Source: Rhizomys pruinosus
Lineage: Eukaryota > Chordata > Mammalia > Rodentia > Spalacidae
Assembly (NCBI GenBank): GCA_009823505.1
Contig: VZQC01010550.1
Span: 3,985,740-4,049,739, forward strand
DNA length: 64,000 nt
Direction: 5' to 3'
Part shown: in pieces, positions 22,889-35,177 of the stretch
Position numbering within the stretch: position 1 is the stretch's first letter
How the letters are laid out: every line of letters begins with the position of its first letter
The notes under the pieces: generated by a model
The model's input: the letters and a program-made list of their open reading frames with translations, nothing else
Databases searched by the model: none
Told to the model about the DNA's origin: nothing
Translations under genes and position numbers: made by a program

Positions 22889-23109
22889 TTTTTTAAATTT
22901 TTATTTATTTATTTTTTATGTGTACGAATGTACTGTCTGCATGTAGGTCTGTGCACCCGTGTCATGCAATGCCTCGGAGGTCAGAAGAGGGTGTTGGAGT
23001 CCCCTGGAACTGGAGTTAAAGACAGTTCTCAGCCGCCATGTGGCTGCTGGGGGATCGAACCCGGGTCCTCTGCAAGAGCTCTTAACCGCTAGGCCATCTC
23101 TCCAGCCCC
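22889..23109 (-). mobile_element. B2/B3-type SINE, single-block form
   Basis: T-rich edge, GCACCCGTGTCATGCAATG, CTGGAACTGGAGTTAAAGAC (single block), GGATCGAACCCGGGTCC, TCTCCAGCCCC. Imperfect target repeats ACAGTCGGTCATTATC and ACAGTCAGTTATTATC flank it. Confidence 0.93.
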
Positions 23110-23159
23110 CAACAGTCAGTTATTATCAAAAGCACAATCCAAAGATCACAGAAGAGGCC

Positions 23160-23262
23160 ATATAGTATAGTGGCTGGCAGTGACTGTGAGTGAGATAGGC
23201 TGATTGGAATCCTGTTTCAGCTGCTTCCCAGATGTGTGATCTTATGTTTCTAGCTCCATCTT
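23160..23262 (+). mobile_element. MIR remnant
   Basis: ATAGTATAGTGGCTGG, GATTGGAATCCTG, CAGCTGCTTCCCAGATGTGT, GATCTTATG fits the 5' and core parts of MIR. Confidence 0.7.
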
Positions 23263-24866
23263 TTACGTGACCTGACTGCAGAGCTTCTTCATACGACATG
23301 CACTTCAGTCTGTGAAAGATGCTTAGCATAGGTCTGGCCTTGGAGAACAAGTAGGAGACAGGGTGGAGGGATGAAGGCCAGGCGATGGAGAGAAAATTTG
23401 ATAAAGTGGGAGAATTTCAAACATAGAATGGCCAACTTTTGTTTTTCTTGTGAGGAGATTTATGGACAAGCTGATGCAGCTTTGAAAGCATTTGAAGCTC
23501 ATCAGCATGAATACTGGAACTCATACTTGAGTCAAAGGGGTTGACCTGTGTTACTTTTGTCCTGGCCAGTTGCCTGGTATCCCTTGTGGTCATATTGGCA
23601 CCATCAAAGGATTTATGGACAGCTGGTTGGGGCAAATATTGAAACTTGACTGTTTGCTCTTGATTGGCAGAATATGTAATTATTTGCAGGTGTTCAGTAA
23701 AGATTCAAGGTAACTCTTGGAGAAGGGATTAAGTTTAATTTCTGGAGGCACTTTCTCAGGTGCTGTCCCGGCATCTGTTAGAGTGCTCAGCATTGCGTGT
23801 AACAAATGATAAAAGCTAAAGCATTTATTATTTAGAAATACATCTTCTCAAAATAAGCAAACAAAACACCTTTTACCATGCCATAGATCTTCCCTCAATA
23901 AATGATGGTAACTGACTTTCTAATGCCAATAAGCTAAAAGGAGCATTGAGAAAATAAGTTTTGAGAAGACAGTAAGAATTTTCCTTACATGAACGTTTCC
24001 TTTTAAAACTCAAACTGAGACTTATCAAAAGAGAAACTGAAGTTTGATATAAACACAACTGCTGTGTTAGGAGATTAGGGATATATTGTGCTAGTTATAA
24101 CTGCAATGTTCAAGCCTAAATTAGTACCCAGTCACAGTGCATGCCAAATATATGAGTACAGTATTGAAATTACCATGGCTGTTCCTTGGAATAATAGTTC
24201 ACAGAGAATTAGCATGCATATGCAAACCAAAACAGTGGTCTTTATCCTTGAAATGTCCTGACTTTATTAAGATCAATATGTACTTCTGATCCAATTAAAA
24301 GATGCAACGTGATATAAAGAAAACAAAGTGAAATATTCTTTATTTGTATCGTGTTTTCACATCTGCAATGTATTTAACATAAAAGTGTCTTGAGTGTGGT
24401 TGTATTGGAATTGCCATGTTTTTCTTACTAGAACTCTTCATTCAGACTTAGTAAAGTTAATTCGCTGTCACTCCTAGCAGACATGTGTTTTCCATTATTT
24501 ATAGTGTACCTTCTGGACACTTTTGTGAACTCAAAAGCTTGTGTGCTTTCTCTTGAGATTGTGCCATAACTCTTTTCCAATGCAGGGTCTGAGGACTCAA
24601 TGAGGTCTTGTTCCTTAATAATCTTTTAGGCATTTCAGAATATCCTCTGCCCATTCACACAACTAGCAAGTTTGGTTCAGTTTCCTGATATTCTCATTAG
24701 AGGACTACCTAGCAGTTTAAAGTTTAGAGATGAAGGATGATTATAATTCTCTTTCATCAGTCTCTTCCTTTTCCTTTTCTTAAAATTGGTATGGATGTAT
24801 CAACATATACAGAGGAAGAGATTAATTGGTGGACAATTTGGCTGTTTTTCTATTAATGACAAAATT

Positions 24867-24870
<4 letters not shown>
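23263..24870. other. Unique intron
   Basis: About 1.6 kb of AT-rich DNA without recognised repeats, exons or pseudogenes. Confidence 0.4.
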
Positions 24871-24897
<27 letters not shown>

Positions 24898-25042
24898 GGT
24901 CTGTTTTGAGACAGAGTCTCCCTTTAGTTCCAGCTGGCCTGGAACTCACTATGTAGACCAGGCTGGCCTTGAACCCACAGAGATCAGCCTGCCTCTCCCT
25001 CTCAAGTGCTGGGATTAAAGGCATGTGCCACCACACCCAGCT
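24871..25042 (-). mobile_element. B1 SINE
   Basis: CAAAATTTCTT flanks it exactly at 24860-24870 and 25043-25053. T tract then a full body (GACCAGGCTGGCCTTGAAC, GGGATTAAAGGCATG). Confidence 0.94.
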
Positions 25043-25053
25043 CAAAATTTCTT

Positions 25054-26132
25054 ATTAAAACAGTTTTTGTGTATATTGTTCCATTTGCAGCTCAAAATAA
25101 TATAGTCTTCTTAGGACATGAGGGAAACACATGCTTTTCTCATTGATATAGAAGATGTGCATGCAGAAAAAAGTGAAGGAGCTTGTTTCCTCTTGCTAAG
25201 ACTCTGGGGAAATAGCTCTGATAGAGAAAAAGGCTCAAAGAGAAATAAAAGCTATGGTGAGCTAGTCTCCTTCTCATCGGGTTTTCCCCTGTCTCGGAGA
25301 AAGTGTCCACCTTCTCTATTCAAAACTAGCTAAGCTCTAGAGCATCACTACCTTCCTATCCTCAGCTTGAGTGGGGCATTACATGACCACTTTGACTCTT
25401 CCTTCCACTACCATCCAGCCTGAATGAATAAATCTACTGGATAATGGGCAGGGAGTCTGGCATTCACAGAAAAACAAATTGATATCTGATCCACCCACTG
25501 TAGCACTGTAGCAAAGTGAAAAAGAATGACTCTTTGGGAGTCTGAAAATATAAACACCAATAAAAACCAACGCTGAAGAATCCCCTTGGAAAAAAAAAAA
25601 GTGTTAAACTCTTTTGGTCATGAGACTTGTTCTTGGCATTCACGGAGCCAGGAGGCTCTTGTGGTCTAATCTGGAAAGAGTCGCTAACTCACTGTGTCAC
25701 CTTGGCAGATGGGTAGAACTCCCTGGGCTGCAGAGCTCTGTCCATCTGTCCAGCTGCTGGACGAATAAAAGCAAGACCTCACTGAAACCAGATGCTGCCT
25801 CTCTGAGAAGCTTTCAGCAATAAATAATATCATATATACTTTGTTCCCGGCAGCCGATGCTGAACTGTTATAACCCCCTGTTTTCACTTGCTTCTAAATT
25901 TCTGGAAATTTCTCCTTTGGGCTTGAATTTTTCCATGCTTGTCTTCAGCCCAAAACTTTCTGGAAAGTTTGACCAAGATTTCATTTAGCTGTTTTTCCTG
26001 AGTGATAGAACAGTAAGAGCAAAGCATTGTTTTATAAATCATAAAGTAATTTTAAATTTTCCTTGCATACCTCAGGAGGAAAAATGGGTGAGCTGCTCAA
26101 TGTAAAGTATTTACAGTTAGCAAAATAATTTG
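25054..26132. other. Unique intron
   Basis: 10-base A run at about 25589. No repeat family recognised. Confidence 0.4.
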
Positions 26133-26340
26133 GGGGGCTGATGAGATTGCTCACTTGTAAAGAGCACTTGCTGTTCTTCCAGAGGACCCGAGTTCAGTTC
26201 CCAGCACCCACATCAGGCAGCTCACAACCACCTATAACTCCAACTCCAGGGAAACCAACACCTTTCTGTCCTCCATGGACACTCACACACACATGGCACA
26301 CATTTGCACAACACATAAATAAAAATTTTAAATTAAAAAA
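26133..26340 (+). mobile_element. B3-type SINE
   Basis: GGGGGGCTGATGAGATTGC, CGAGTTCAGTTCCCAGCACC, AACTCCAACTCCAGGG, then CACACACACATGGCACACA and an A-rich tail. It lacks the CTTCTGACCTCCGCGGCATT body of the young local family. Confidence 0.85.
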
Positions 26341-26689
26341 AGAATTATAGTATGTTAAAGAATATTAGAAAAAAATTAGGTTTCAGTATGTGCTTCGCTT
26401 TCAATAAGATTACACAAAATCATGTAATCAGGACACATAAAAAAGCTCTAGTTTGATGGACTTCCAAAGAGGAAGATTCTAAACATTGTATTGATTCTGA
26501 TATCCATCCCATTACCAAGAAGCAACTTGAGCTGTCATCATTTGTTAACTTTCTTGACCACTTGTTCTCTGTCTATACACATGATTACAAGCTGTGTCAT
26601 GATTACAGGCTAAAATCAATCCCTTGTCATTTTGAATAGGATTAACTGTCTCAGGTGACTTCTGAAAAGCCTCTGATGCTCACTCACAA

Positions 26690-26882
26690 TGGATCATGTG
26701 TTACTTCATGGTACTCTTGCCCTATTGTATACATGTATGGAGAGTTCAACCATATCTACTGTCCCATTAGACTCAATAACCCATTATGGTAGGGTCCATG
26801 TCTGCTCCTCTTACATTGTACCTGTAGTTCTTAGCTCAGTACTGCACCCATAGTAGGGACTTGTTGAGTGAATTAAATGACT
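26690..26882 (+). mobile_element. LINE-2 3' end remnant
   Basis: GGTAGGGTCCATGTCTGC, GCTCAGTACTGCACCCATAG, TAGGGACTTGTTGAGTGAAT is the L2 terminal sequence. Confidence 0.7.
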
Positions 26883-26884
26883 GT

Positions 26885-27250
26885 CAGCTTTCTGTCACTA
26901 TAATGAAATAAATGACATAGACTACTTAGGAAATAGAGACATTTCTTAGCTCATGTTTCTGGAGGTTCAAGTCCAAGATCAAGTGGCCTTATTGGTTTGT
27001 ACCTTTGGTGAGGGCAAAGATGACAGCAGAAGTACACAGCAGAGCAAGTGTTCTGTTCACATCTCATGCCAGGATATAGAGGGAGAGAGACCAAGTTCCC
27101 AAGTTCCCTTTCAAGACCATTCTTCTAATGATACAGGGGTCTCCCACTATTCTTTCCTACCTAGGGGTCCACATCACCTCCTGGATCACCTCCCTGGGGA
27201 CCAAGTCTGTGAATGTTGACCTTTGAGGGAGCCTCACTTAAACCATAGCA
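26885..27250 (+). repeat. Old interspersed repeat, TTTCTGTCACTATAATGA type
   Basis: CTTTCTGTCACTATAATGAA, CATTTCTTAGCTCATGTTTC, TGGAGGTTCAAGTCCAAGA is the common mammalian repeat start; the rest is diverged. Family name not asserted. Confidence 0.5.
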
Positions 27251-27471
27251 CCCAGCTACAATTGGTGTTGTTAGAATTTGCCTTCATTGCTTTGTCTGCC
27301 CAGACATGGGTATCATTGTCTATCTCTTCAAGCCAATCATTGGTAGGAATACTGAGACTCTGTCTTTTCTTTGGAAAGTCATAGGAATTCTTGAAGATTT
27401 ATTACTCATATATAAAAACTTGTAATTAGAATATTAGGCAATCAGATGAAAAGAATCTCAGGTAATTTGTC

Positions 27472-27545
27472 ACTTACTGAGCATCTATTAAGTGTCTATC
27501 TTTGTGCTCAGTGCTGAGAAGAGAACAATTAACAAGATAGTCTCT
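27472..27545 (-). mobile_element. LINE-2 3' end fragment
   Basis: TTACTGAGCATCTATTAAGTG then TGTGCTCAGTGCTGAGAAG is the L2 end in reverse. Confidence 0.6.
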
Positions 27546-27679
27546 ACCAGGAAGCCATTTCCGTGTGAGCAATGGCAGAAAGACAAATTCCAAATTATCT
27601 TCTGTACGTGGTAGAATATAATGACTAGTACATGTAGTTAAGAGCTGGAGAGATATCACTTTACCAAAAGATACTATGT

Positions 27680-28074
27680 GTTTTGCTTTGCTTCTAGCTG
27701 CTGTGACAAAACACTAACCAACACCAACTTGTGAAGGAAAGGGTTACATCTCCTGATCATGGTTCTAGGGAGCCCAAGGTAGGAACTCAGGGCAGGAACC
27801 TGGAGGCAGGAGCTGAAGCACAGGCCATGGAGGAATGCTGCTTACTGGCTTGCTCCCCTGGCCTATGCTCAACCTGCTTTCTTATGCAATACAACACAAC
27901 CTGCCCAGGGGTGACACTGCCCACAGTGGGCTGGGCCCTCCTACATCATTCAACAATCAAGAAGATGCCTGACAGACATGGCCAGAGGCCAGTCTAATGG
28001 AGGCAATTCCCCACTTGAAGCTCCCTCAACCCAGGTGTGTCAAGTTGACAACTAAAGCTATCCAGCACACCCTG
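27680..28074 (+). repeat. Rodent interspersed repeat, copy B of the 2714 family
   Basis: It aligns with 2714-3119 over its whole length: GTGACAAAACACTAACCAAC, AGGAACCTGGAGGCAGGAGC, GTGGGCTGGGCCCTCC, GCTATCCAGCACACCCT. Confidence 0.75.
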
Positions 28075-30019
28075 TGATATTGTGCAAAACTTCTGAAGAT
28101 CCTGAAAAAGCTTTCAGGAAATATGGAAACCAGATCTTTGCAGTTCTTTTCTAGACACATCCTTTTGTGTCTACTTTGTGCCTTCAAATTTCTAGAAATT
28201 TGTCAACTATCCTAGTACTGGAAAATAAACTGGAATGAAGCTTCAACTGCTGACGTTAATGACCCTGCTGGTCATGATTATGTACATAAGACCCAAGGAT
28301 ATCTTTGCAAGCATGGGTACTTCTTTGGTGCCAGATTTCCTTGTTCTGTCTCAAGTTTTGAGAATACATTACGGTGGCAACTACATGCACACAGTCAACG
28401 GTCTCTGTTATAGGTTCCCCATGTTCTACTATGAAGCCTATGCCCTTTGCTTCTTTACAGGTTGAATTCATAGTTTTGCTTCTAGGTCTTTCAAGCATCT
28501 ACTACACTGTCTTTCAGGTATAATTTAGAAGTTTGCTTCAGGTTTGTAAAAGTCTATATTGCTATAGATCCTCCCTGAACTATTAAGACAGGTTTTTAAA
28601 AGCTTTATTTTTCTTGCTAATGATTTTCATCTGCCAAAGTGCTTATAGACTATAAAAGCAGGCCATGGAAGACACCCTTGGCACATATTTTTCTTATTAT
28701 TTAAGCTGATTTTGGTTTAGTTTAGTTTCTTTTAGTTTGCTTGGAAAATCCATTATGAAATAAGAAAAGAAAAAAAATCACTTTTTGTTTCAAATATATG
28801 ACTTGGGCTGAAATCACTAGTTACATAAAATGAATTTGTATAGATTAGGATTATATGAATAATATAGCAAACAGTCTTCAGAAATAGTTTGAAGTGGGAA
28901 GGTTTTGGCATATTTGTGGAGTTCACTAGATAAATTAAAATGATTTTGAAAGGCTTATTGCATTCCCCAAATTAAAGATTTGGGCCAAAGAGAAAGGCCA
29001 AAGTCATGGTTTTTCATGACTTTTTGGGTGTTATTAATTTATAAGCAGGATTTTATGATGGAAAACATAATCAGGACCTTTGTACAAAGTGCTTGATCCA
29101 AAATAAACATTCCATTGTTCCATGGTTTTGTATTGCACATAGGAAAACATCATTGTCAGTACTTTATTTAATGGATGCAGATTACCAGATTTGTAAGAAA
29201 AGGCCAGTGGTTGGTTGAGAAATTTGGTGTGTAAGGGATGGTGACTATTGACTGCCAAATTTCTGTCAACACAAGAATAAAACATTCATATATCAAAGTA
29301 TTTTTCTCATCTATTATGTAACAAAGTTATGCATGTTAGTACAAACCAGAATAAATGCGACAGACATTTTTAGTAGTCTATTGAAATGCTATCTTTCTAT
29401 TTGAAGATTAAAAGGGGCCAGATGAATACAGGTACATCGAGTTATAATAGATTGATATTTCTATCATTCTACTGCATTATTTCCTCTCTGGTAGCCGTAT
29501 TGAAATCAACATTTATTTAGCAAGAAGGCTGATAGCTTCTTCTGTTTATCTTCAAATTGATAATGTTTTTGTTTCAATATAAAGATAAATGCAATATTTC
29601 TGATCTTGGTATCACAAACCAAAAAGCCCCTATTACTATTCCCAACTGATCATGAAAAAGGACTCAGGGCCTAATAGTCACTGTTCTTCACTGCCAGGAG
29701 TTGATAGCACTATGGTTGATGGTTGAAAAACTTTCTCAATCCAAAGCTTATTTCTTTCGTTTTAACAGTCCCAACAATTCAAAGATGGTTTGTGTTATGG
29801 TAAAGTAGTAGGCTATGCTTTTGTTCACCCAAGGCCTTGGTTACTGGAGAGTCTGGGTTAGAGGAAGCAATATTTTTTATCACAATATGTAATTTTCCAG
29901 GAATTATGAAAGATGTAGAAGAAACAGAGAAGAAGTATTTTGTCTTAAGGTTTAGCTCTGTTTCCCTTTGGAAGCCAAGGAATGAGAAGACAGTGCTTTC
30001 AGATGGAAAACAGGAAGGC
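28075..30019. other. Unique intron
   Basis: Nearly 2 kb of AT-rich DNA without recognised repeats. A 76-codon ORF at 28235-28465 with a hydrophobic start has no other support. Confidence 0.4.
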
Positions 30020-30068
30020 CACGATGCAGATCTCTGTGAGTTCAAGGCCAGCCTGGTCTACATAAGTT
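30020..30068 (+). mobile_element. B1 fragment
   Basis: Only the middle of a B1 remains: GCAGATCTCTGTGAGTTCAA and GGCCAGCCTGGTCTACAT. Confidence 0.75.
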
Positions 30069-30244
30069 AAGAAAGCTAGTGAAGTGGAACTCACTTGATG
30101 TTCTCTACAACCAGATTGAGTGGCCCAGATGTGGCATTAAGACATTTAATAATACCAAAGATGATAGTCAGTTCACAAATACTAAAATAAACCATATATC
30201 CATATATCCACATTTTTTTTAGTTTTTTAACCTAACATTTTTAT

Positions 30245-30465
30245 ATTTTTTATTTTATTTATTTTTATGTGTATGAATGTACTGTCTGATTGTAACTTTG
30301 TGCACCCATGTCCTGCAATGCTGCAGAGGTCAGAAGAGGGTGTCGGATTCCACTGGAACTGGAGTTAAAGACAGTTCTCAGCTGCCACGTGGGTGCTGGG
30401 GATTGAACTTGGGTCCCCTGCAAGAGCAGTCAGCACTCTCAACTGCTAGGCCATCTCTCCAGCCC
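30245..30465 (-). mobile_element. B2/B3-type SINE, single-block form
   Basis: ATGTGTATGAATGTACTGTC, CTGGAACTGGAGTTAAAGAC, TGGGGATTGAACTTGGG, CATCTCTCCAGCCC. Confidence 0.92.
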
Positions 30466-30527
30466 AGAAAATCCTGGCCATGTCAATATTATTTAACACA
30501 CCAAAGATTGCAGGACTACTAGAAATT

Positions 30528-30560
30528 TGGATTAAAAGCATGTGCCATCACACCCAGCCC
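30528..30560 (-). mobile_element. B1 head fragment
   Basis: ATTAAAAGCATGTGCCATCA then CACCCAGCCC is the 5' end of a B1 in reverse, squeezed between two SINEs. Confidence 0.65.
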
Positions 30561-30562
30561 TA

Positions 30563-30781
30563 ATTTTTTAATTTTATGTGTATGAGTATATTAACTACAT
30601 GTATGAGTGTATCGCCTGCATGGGTAAGTGAAACCATGTCATGTAGTGCCCACAGAGCTCAGAAGAAGGCATTGAATCATATAGAACTGGATTTACCAGC
30701 AGTTGTTAGCCACTGTGTGGGAACCTAGGTCCTCTGCAAGAGCAGCCAGTGCTCTTAACCACTGAACCATCCCTCCAGCCC
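30563..30781 (-). mobile_element. B2/B3-type SINE, diverged
   Basis: TTTTATGTGTATGAGTATAT, CATGTCATGTAGTGCCCACA, GTCCTCTGCAAGAGCAGCCA, CATCCCTCCAGCCC. Confidence 0.85.
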
Positions 30782-30914
30782 TGATACTGGCCTAATTCTT
30801 AAACATTAAAATAACCCTACTGTTGTGGTTCTGGCACAAAGGAGAGTTCAAAGGATAAACTTCCAGTGCCACGCTGGCCACAAATTCTGGCATTGGTTCT
30901 ATTGCAAAGTCATT

Positions 30915-31140
30915 TTTTTTCAAAGCCAATTTTTTATTGAAACTTTGTGCATTCCATACAACATTTCCCAATCAAATCTAGAGCCATTCCGCCTTCCTTG
31001 CCCCCCACCCCACCAGAGCTCATGCATTCTGCCATACATGTTTCTCATCTTTTTCTCAGTCTCTTTTAAAATTTTCGATGCAGAAGTTTACTGTTTTGGG
31101 CAGAAGTTCACCATTTCAGTCAGTTCTCTGACCCAGTCAC
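30915..31140 (-). mobile_element. LINE-1 3' end remnant
   Basis: TTTTTTATTGAAACTTTGTG, CATTCCATACAACATTTCCC and a CCCC-rich block fit the same L1 3' end type. Confidence 0.5.
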
Positions 31141-31165
31141 TGTTGTTGTTGTTGTTGTTGTTGTT
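31141..31165. repeat. (TTG)n microsatellite
   Basis: Eight perfect TTG units. Confidence 0.95.
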
Positions 31166-33142
31166 TCTTCCAATTTGCATCACTCCAAACTATGACATCA
31201 TAGGTTTTTGCATCTTCAGCTTATGATTTATTATTTTATTATTTTTTTGTCTATTATGCTGAAAGATGTCATGTTTTCCTTAAGGAATTGTTTGAAGGCT
31301 CCTCTTTGGCAAACCCAGACAATCGTCAGGACTGCCCTTGTGCTCCACACTGGGGTCTTCCTTTCCTGTGGTCATCAAATGAGGTCCAGTAAGCACCTCG
31401 TCCTGTCTTGATCTTCCTGTACAGGCCTCCATGATATAAAGTCATTTTTAAGGTTAATATATCTTATCAGGCAGACAGTCTGGAAAATCAAGTGAAAGAT
31501 AAAAGCTAAAAAGGTATGCTGGTATGAGCCTGTCAAAATCCAGGTAATTAAAATGTTCTCTCGAATTTTTCTCTTCTGCTATTTCCTCATATCCAGAGCA
31601 TAACAATGTGTCTCTTAAGACAAAATGCACGACAAAAGCAGAAAGAAAAAGACGGGAGCTTTCATTTTAAAAAGGAATCCAACAAAAAGTGGCAAGAAAT
31701 ATTTTTATACATTTCACAATAAACATTTCAAAGAATATTCAACCTCACTGACTCTTAAATAACTACAAATTAAAATAATGGCAGATCATTTTAGCCATTA
31801 AATTATTACTAAATAGAATTAAAGAAAAACTGTGCAACTGTAACTGTGAAGTTGAAGCATGTGGCAAGTCTGATATGAGGCTAAATTAGGTCAAAGAGGC
31901 GATAGCTATGAAAAAAATCTCACCAATTCTGTTTCATGCAGCAACATTGCTTTTAAGATGCAACCAGTAGACAATAAGTGGAAATACAGCTAAAATTCCC
32001 ATCCTTACCATCACAAAGATGTTTATTGTGACTTTTTATAATATTGCAAAGCTGAATGCAGTCTCTATCAGTGGACCTACTCACTTTTTTGATTGTCAAG
32101 TTGTAATAAAAAATATAGTATCTATACACATATACACAACCAGCCAAGGTTTCACATGAAGAAACTGTTCCTTTATTCCATTTATTTAAACATGACAAGA
32201 AAAAATGCTGCATTTGATCCACTGGATTGATTGCCCAGCCTAAAAATAGGTTGTGATTCACAGTAGAAAAAGCACTGGCCTAAATGGCCAGTAGTAGCTA
32301 TACCATGAAATATTAATACAGTCATTAAATTTTATATGCCTAGTTTAATGTTCTTTTCTTGAGGTATGACTAAGAGATGTTATATTTCTTCATCCAGTGA
32401 AGAAGAGAATGACTCTAGGCAACTGCATATAAAGACGATGTTTCTGTAAGATCCAGATCTCACCCCTGAGATATTCATGGATGTTGTCTGTTGTTCTTAG
32501 GTGTCCTCCCATCTTTTCTCTCTTGCAACTTCTGCAACCAGATGGGATCTTCCCAGGTTACCCAACATCTGATTTCAAACACTTATTATTGATTAGCTTG
32601 TAGTATTAGAAATTCATTCTCAACATAATCAACAAAGCTAGGTTGGTTTCATTTGAATTAACAAAGAATTGCTACGGGGATTTTTCTAGGGAAAAAATGG
32701 CAAGTACTTAGGAGATTCTTTTGTTAATGGAGCAAAAATCAAAAACAAAATATCACAGACTGTTGTACTAATCCTATGAATAAGGAAAATCTTTTAAGTG
32801 TTATTCAGAGCATTGTCATTTTTAGTAACTATGTTTCTCAAGTGGTGTGGTATATATGTGTATGGGGGGCAGTGAACATGAATTGGAGAGAGCCTGACAG
32901 GGAGTTAGGAAAGCACTCTTCAAATCTAAATGAGAATGGTGGCTAAGACTTGGACATCTCCAGTAGGAAAGATAAAGAGAATGAATGTACTCAAAAGTTA
33001 CTGAAGGGGTAACACGAACAGATGAAACAGGGAGAGGAGGAAGAGATCTCTAAGTGACACCTTAATGTCTGATACCCGAAACTCTGTATTGTAAACTCTG
33101 GATAAAGGTGTTTATGGGTTTTGTTTTAGAAATGAGCCTTAG
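31166..33142. other. Unique intron
   Basis: About 2 kb; no repeat family or exon recognised. Confidence 0.4.
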
Positions 33143-33355
33143 GGGCTGGAGAGATGGCTCAGCAGTTAAGAGCACCAACTGCTCTTGCAGAGGACCCGGG
33201 TTCGATTCCCAACACCCACATGGCAGATAAGAACCGTCTTTAACTCCAGTTCCAGGGGAATCTGATGCCCTCTTATGACCTCTGCAGCACTGCACAACAT
33301 GGGTGCACCAACCTACATGCAGACAGTACACTCATACACATAAAAATAAAAAGAA
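33143..33355 (+). mobile_element. B2/B3-type SINE, single-block form
   Basis: GGGGCTGGAGAGATGGCTCA, one AACTCCAGTTCCAGGGG block. AGAAATGAGCCTTA upstream and AGAAATGTGCCTTA downstream are its target repeats (one mismatch). Confidence 0.94.
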
Positions 33356-33370
33356 AAGAAATGTGCCTTA

Positions 33371-33886
33371 GAGGTTTCTACCATGAGCTCAGTATCTATG
33401 CATCCAAAATATGGCTTCAAAACAAATTAACCACAATGAACAGTCATTGAACGTCTTAAGTCCAGTAATTGTTAACTACTCAAATTAATGTTCTCCTTTG
33501 AGGGCATTTTATGCTGAAGGGGTTTGAATGTATCCCATATCACAAAATGGTTCATGTCACACACACTTCGGAAAGCTAGCTAGGCTAGCTGTTCTTGTAA
33601 CCAGTATAAGGTTCTGTCAACTGTCGGCAGTCATGGATCACAAATGTAGTGTAAACAGGACATCACACAATGGAATATTCATCTCACAGACTTATATGTA
33701 GAGTTAGTCAGTTCACACTTGATGGGAATCATGATTGTTTTAACCACACAAGTAGCTTTAAGAACCACAGCAGACTTATGCAGTTATCCTTTCACTTTCT
33801 ACATTGCTAATGTATATAATTCATTAATTGACTTGTGATCTTTTTTCTTGGAGAACTCTATCATAAGGCAATTAATAACCAAGGAA
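33371..33886. other. Unique intron
   Basis: GAAGGGGTTTGAATGTATCCC at about 33517 resembles the start of a MaLR-type LTR but the match does not continue. Confidence 0.35.
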
Positions 33887-34024
33887 CGAGCAAAGCATGG
33901 TGGAGCATGTCTGTAATCATAGCACTTAAACACTTGGAGGCTCAGGCAAGAGGATGGAGAGAGAATTCAGGTTCAGCCAGGGCTGCATCACAAAATTTTT
34001 CTCAAAAAAAAAAAAATAAATAAA
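33887..34024 (+). mobile_element. Old B1-type SINE
   Basis: GAGCAAAGCATGGTGGAGCA, CTGTAATCATAGCACTTA, GGAGGCTCAGGCAAGAGGAT, then an A-rich tail. Confidence 0.75.
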
Positions 34025-34278
34025 CCTGCCCTCTCAGAAAAGAACAGAAACAAACAAAGCCACATTATCTAAATGTATACTCTTGCTCAACTGACAAAAA
34101 AATTCTTGGATGGCTAGGAATTTTGGTGTGTTGGGATGAAGTAAGAAAACAATATGTAGAATACACTGAGAGTTTTCTTGTCCAACACTGATGTATAATA
34201 AATGGTTAAATGTTTACAATAAAATTAAATATGCTAAGATTTTTAATGCACAGTAACATTTTCGAATTCATTCATTCA

Positions 34279-34324
34279 CTTATTTATTTATTTATTTATT
34301 TATTTGTTTATTTATTTATTTATT
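34279..34324. repeat. (TTTA)n microsatellite
   Basis: TTTA units with one GTTTA interruption; the tail of the minus-strand B1. Confidence 0.95.
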
Positions 34325-34325
34325 G

Positions 34326-34468
34326 GTCTTTTCAAGACAGGGTCTCCCTGTAACCCCAGGTGTCCTGGAACTCACTCTGTAGACCAGGCTGGCCTTGAAC
34401 TCACAAAGATCCTCCTGCCTCTGCCTCCCGAATGCTAGGATTAAAGGCATGCGCCACCATGCCTGGCA
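34326..34468 (-). mobile_element. B1 SINE
   Basis: AAGACAGGGTCTCCCTGTAA, AGACCAGGCTGGCCTTGAAC, GGATTAAAGGCATGCGCCAC; full length. Confidence 0.93.
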
Positions 34469-34496
34469 TTATTTTAAAAACACCCAATGTTCTGTA

Positions 34497-34850
34497 CTCT
34501 GAGTCCTTCATTGTGGGACCAGTGGACATGATACACTTTCACTTTTGTTCTTGCCCTTAGAAGAGTCACAGGACCAGATTCAAATCACCCAATCACTGTG
34601 TTCACCCTATGTAGATGAAAGGCACGGCCTCCATTGCCTTCTAGTGCTCAGCCCGGTTCTCGCCTGGTTCTTGGCTGAGCCGTGATAAGCCTCGGTAGAC
34701 TCCAACTCAGGTTGGCCTTCACTACAGCTGGAAGCCTCCAAAGAAGACGGGGCAAAGGGCAGCGACTTCATCAAATGAGGCAATGGTCAAGTCGATCTGC
34801 TCTTTGGTACCAGGTGTGTGAGAGACAGTGGGAGGGACAGCAAGACGAGA
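34497..34850 (-). pseudogene. Probable processed-pseudogene fragment, C-terminal end of an unidentified protein
   Basis: The block is GC-richer than its AT-rich flanks. On the minus strand 34850 down to 34722 reads 42 codons and a TAG stop without interruption. The peptide includes AVPPTVSHTPGTKEQIDLT, then IASFDEVAALCPVFFGGFQL at the end. Beyond the stop the sequence stays GC-rich to about 34497, as a 3' UTR would. There is no start codon and stops occur just upstream (TAA at about 34860), so it is 5'-truncated. I do not recognise the parent gene. It could also be an exon of an antisense gene, but I see no convincing acceptor. It lies right of a B1 that may have replaced its poly(A) end. Confidence 0.45.
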
Positions 34851-35177
34851 ATTATTAATTTACGGGGCTTTTTCAAAGATATATAAATCAAAGCAATGAC
34901 TCCTAGAAGTTAGACGAAGACAGAGCAAGCAGTGACCAGGAAACTTCCATGCAATTCTGCCTTCTACCCTAGCCTCTCCACCAGATTTTAACCAAGTCTA
35001 CTTGTTTATGTGACGAAGTAAAGAAATTTAAACTATTCTTGACATAAAGCCCAGAAGAGGCTATATGAAAATCCAGCTTTTATTTCAGAGCTACCTACAA
35101 GACTGTCGGTTCGTATCCTCTTATTTTTAACTTTAACTAATTAATTAGGTCTCCTTTACCCCCTCCATTTCTGTTAC
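34851..35177. other. Unique intron
   Basis: AT-rich; ends with the left target repeat of the next SINE. Confidence 0.4.

Noticed and set aside
28235..28465. 76-codon ORF with a signal-peptide-like start
   Set aside because: No homology I recognise, no splice or promoter support, ordinary for chance ORFs in AT-rich DNA.
30825..31226. 133-codon ORF, one of the longest in the window
   Set aside because: It runs through an L1 3' remnant and a (TTG)n repeat that encodes a poly-Leu stretch; no gene evidence.
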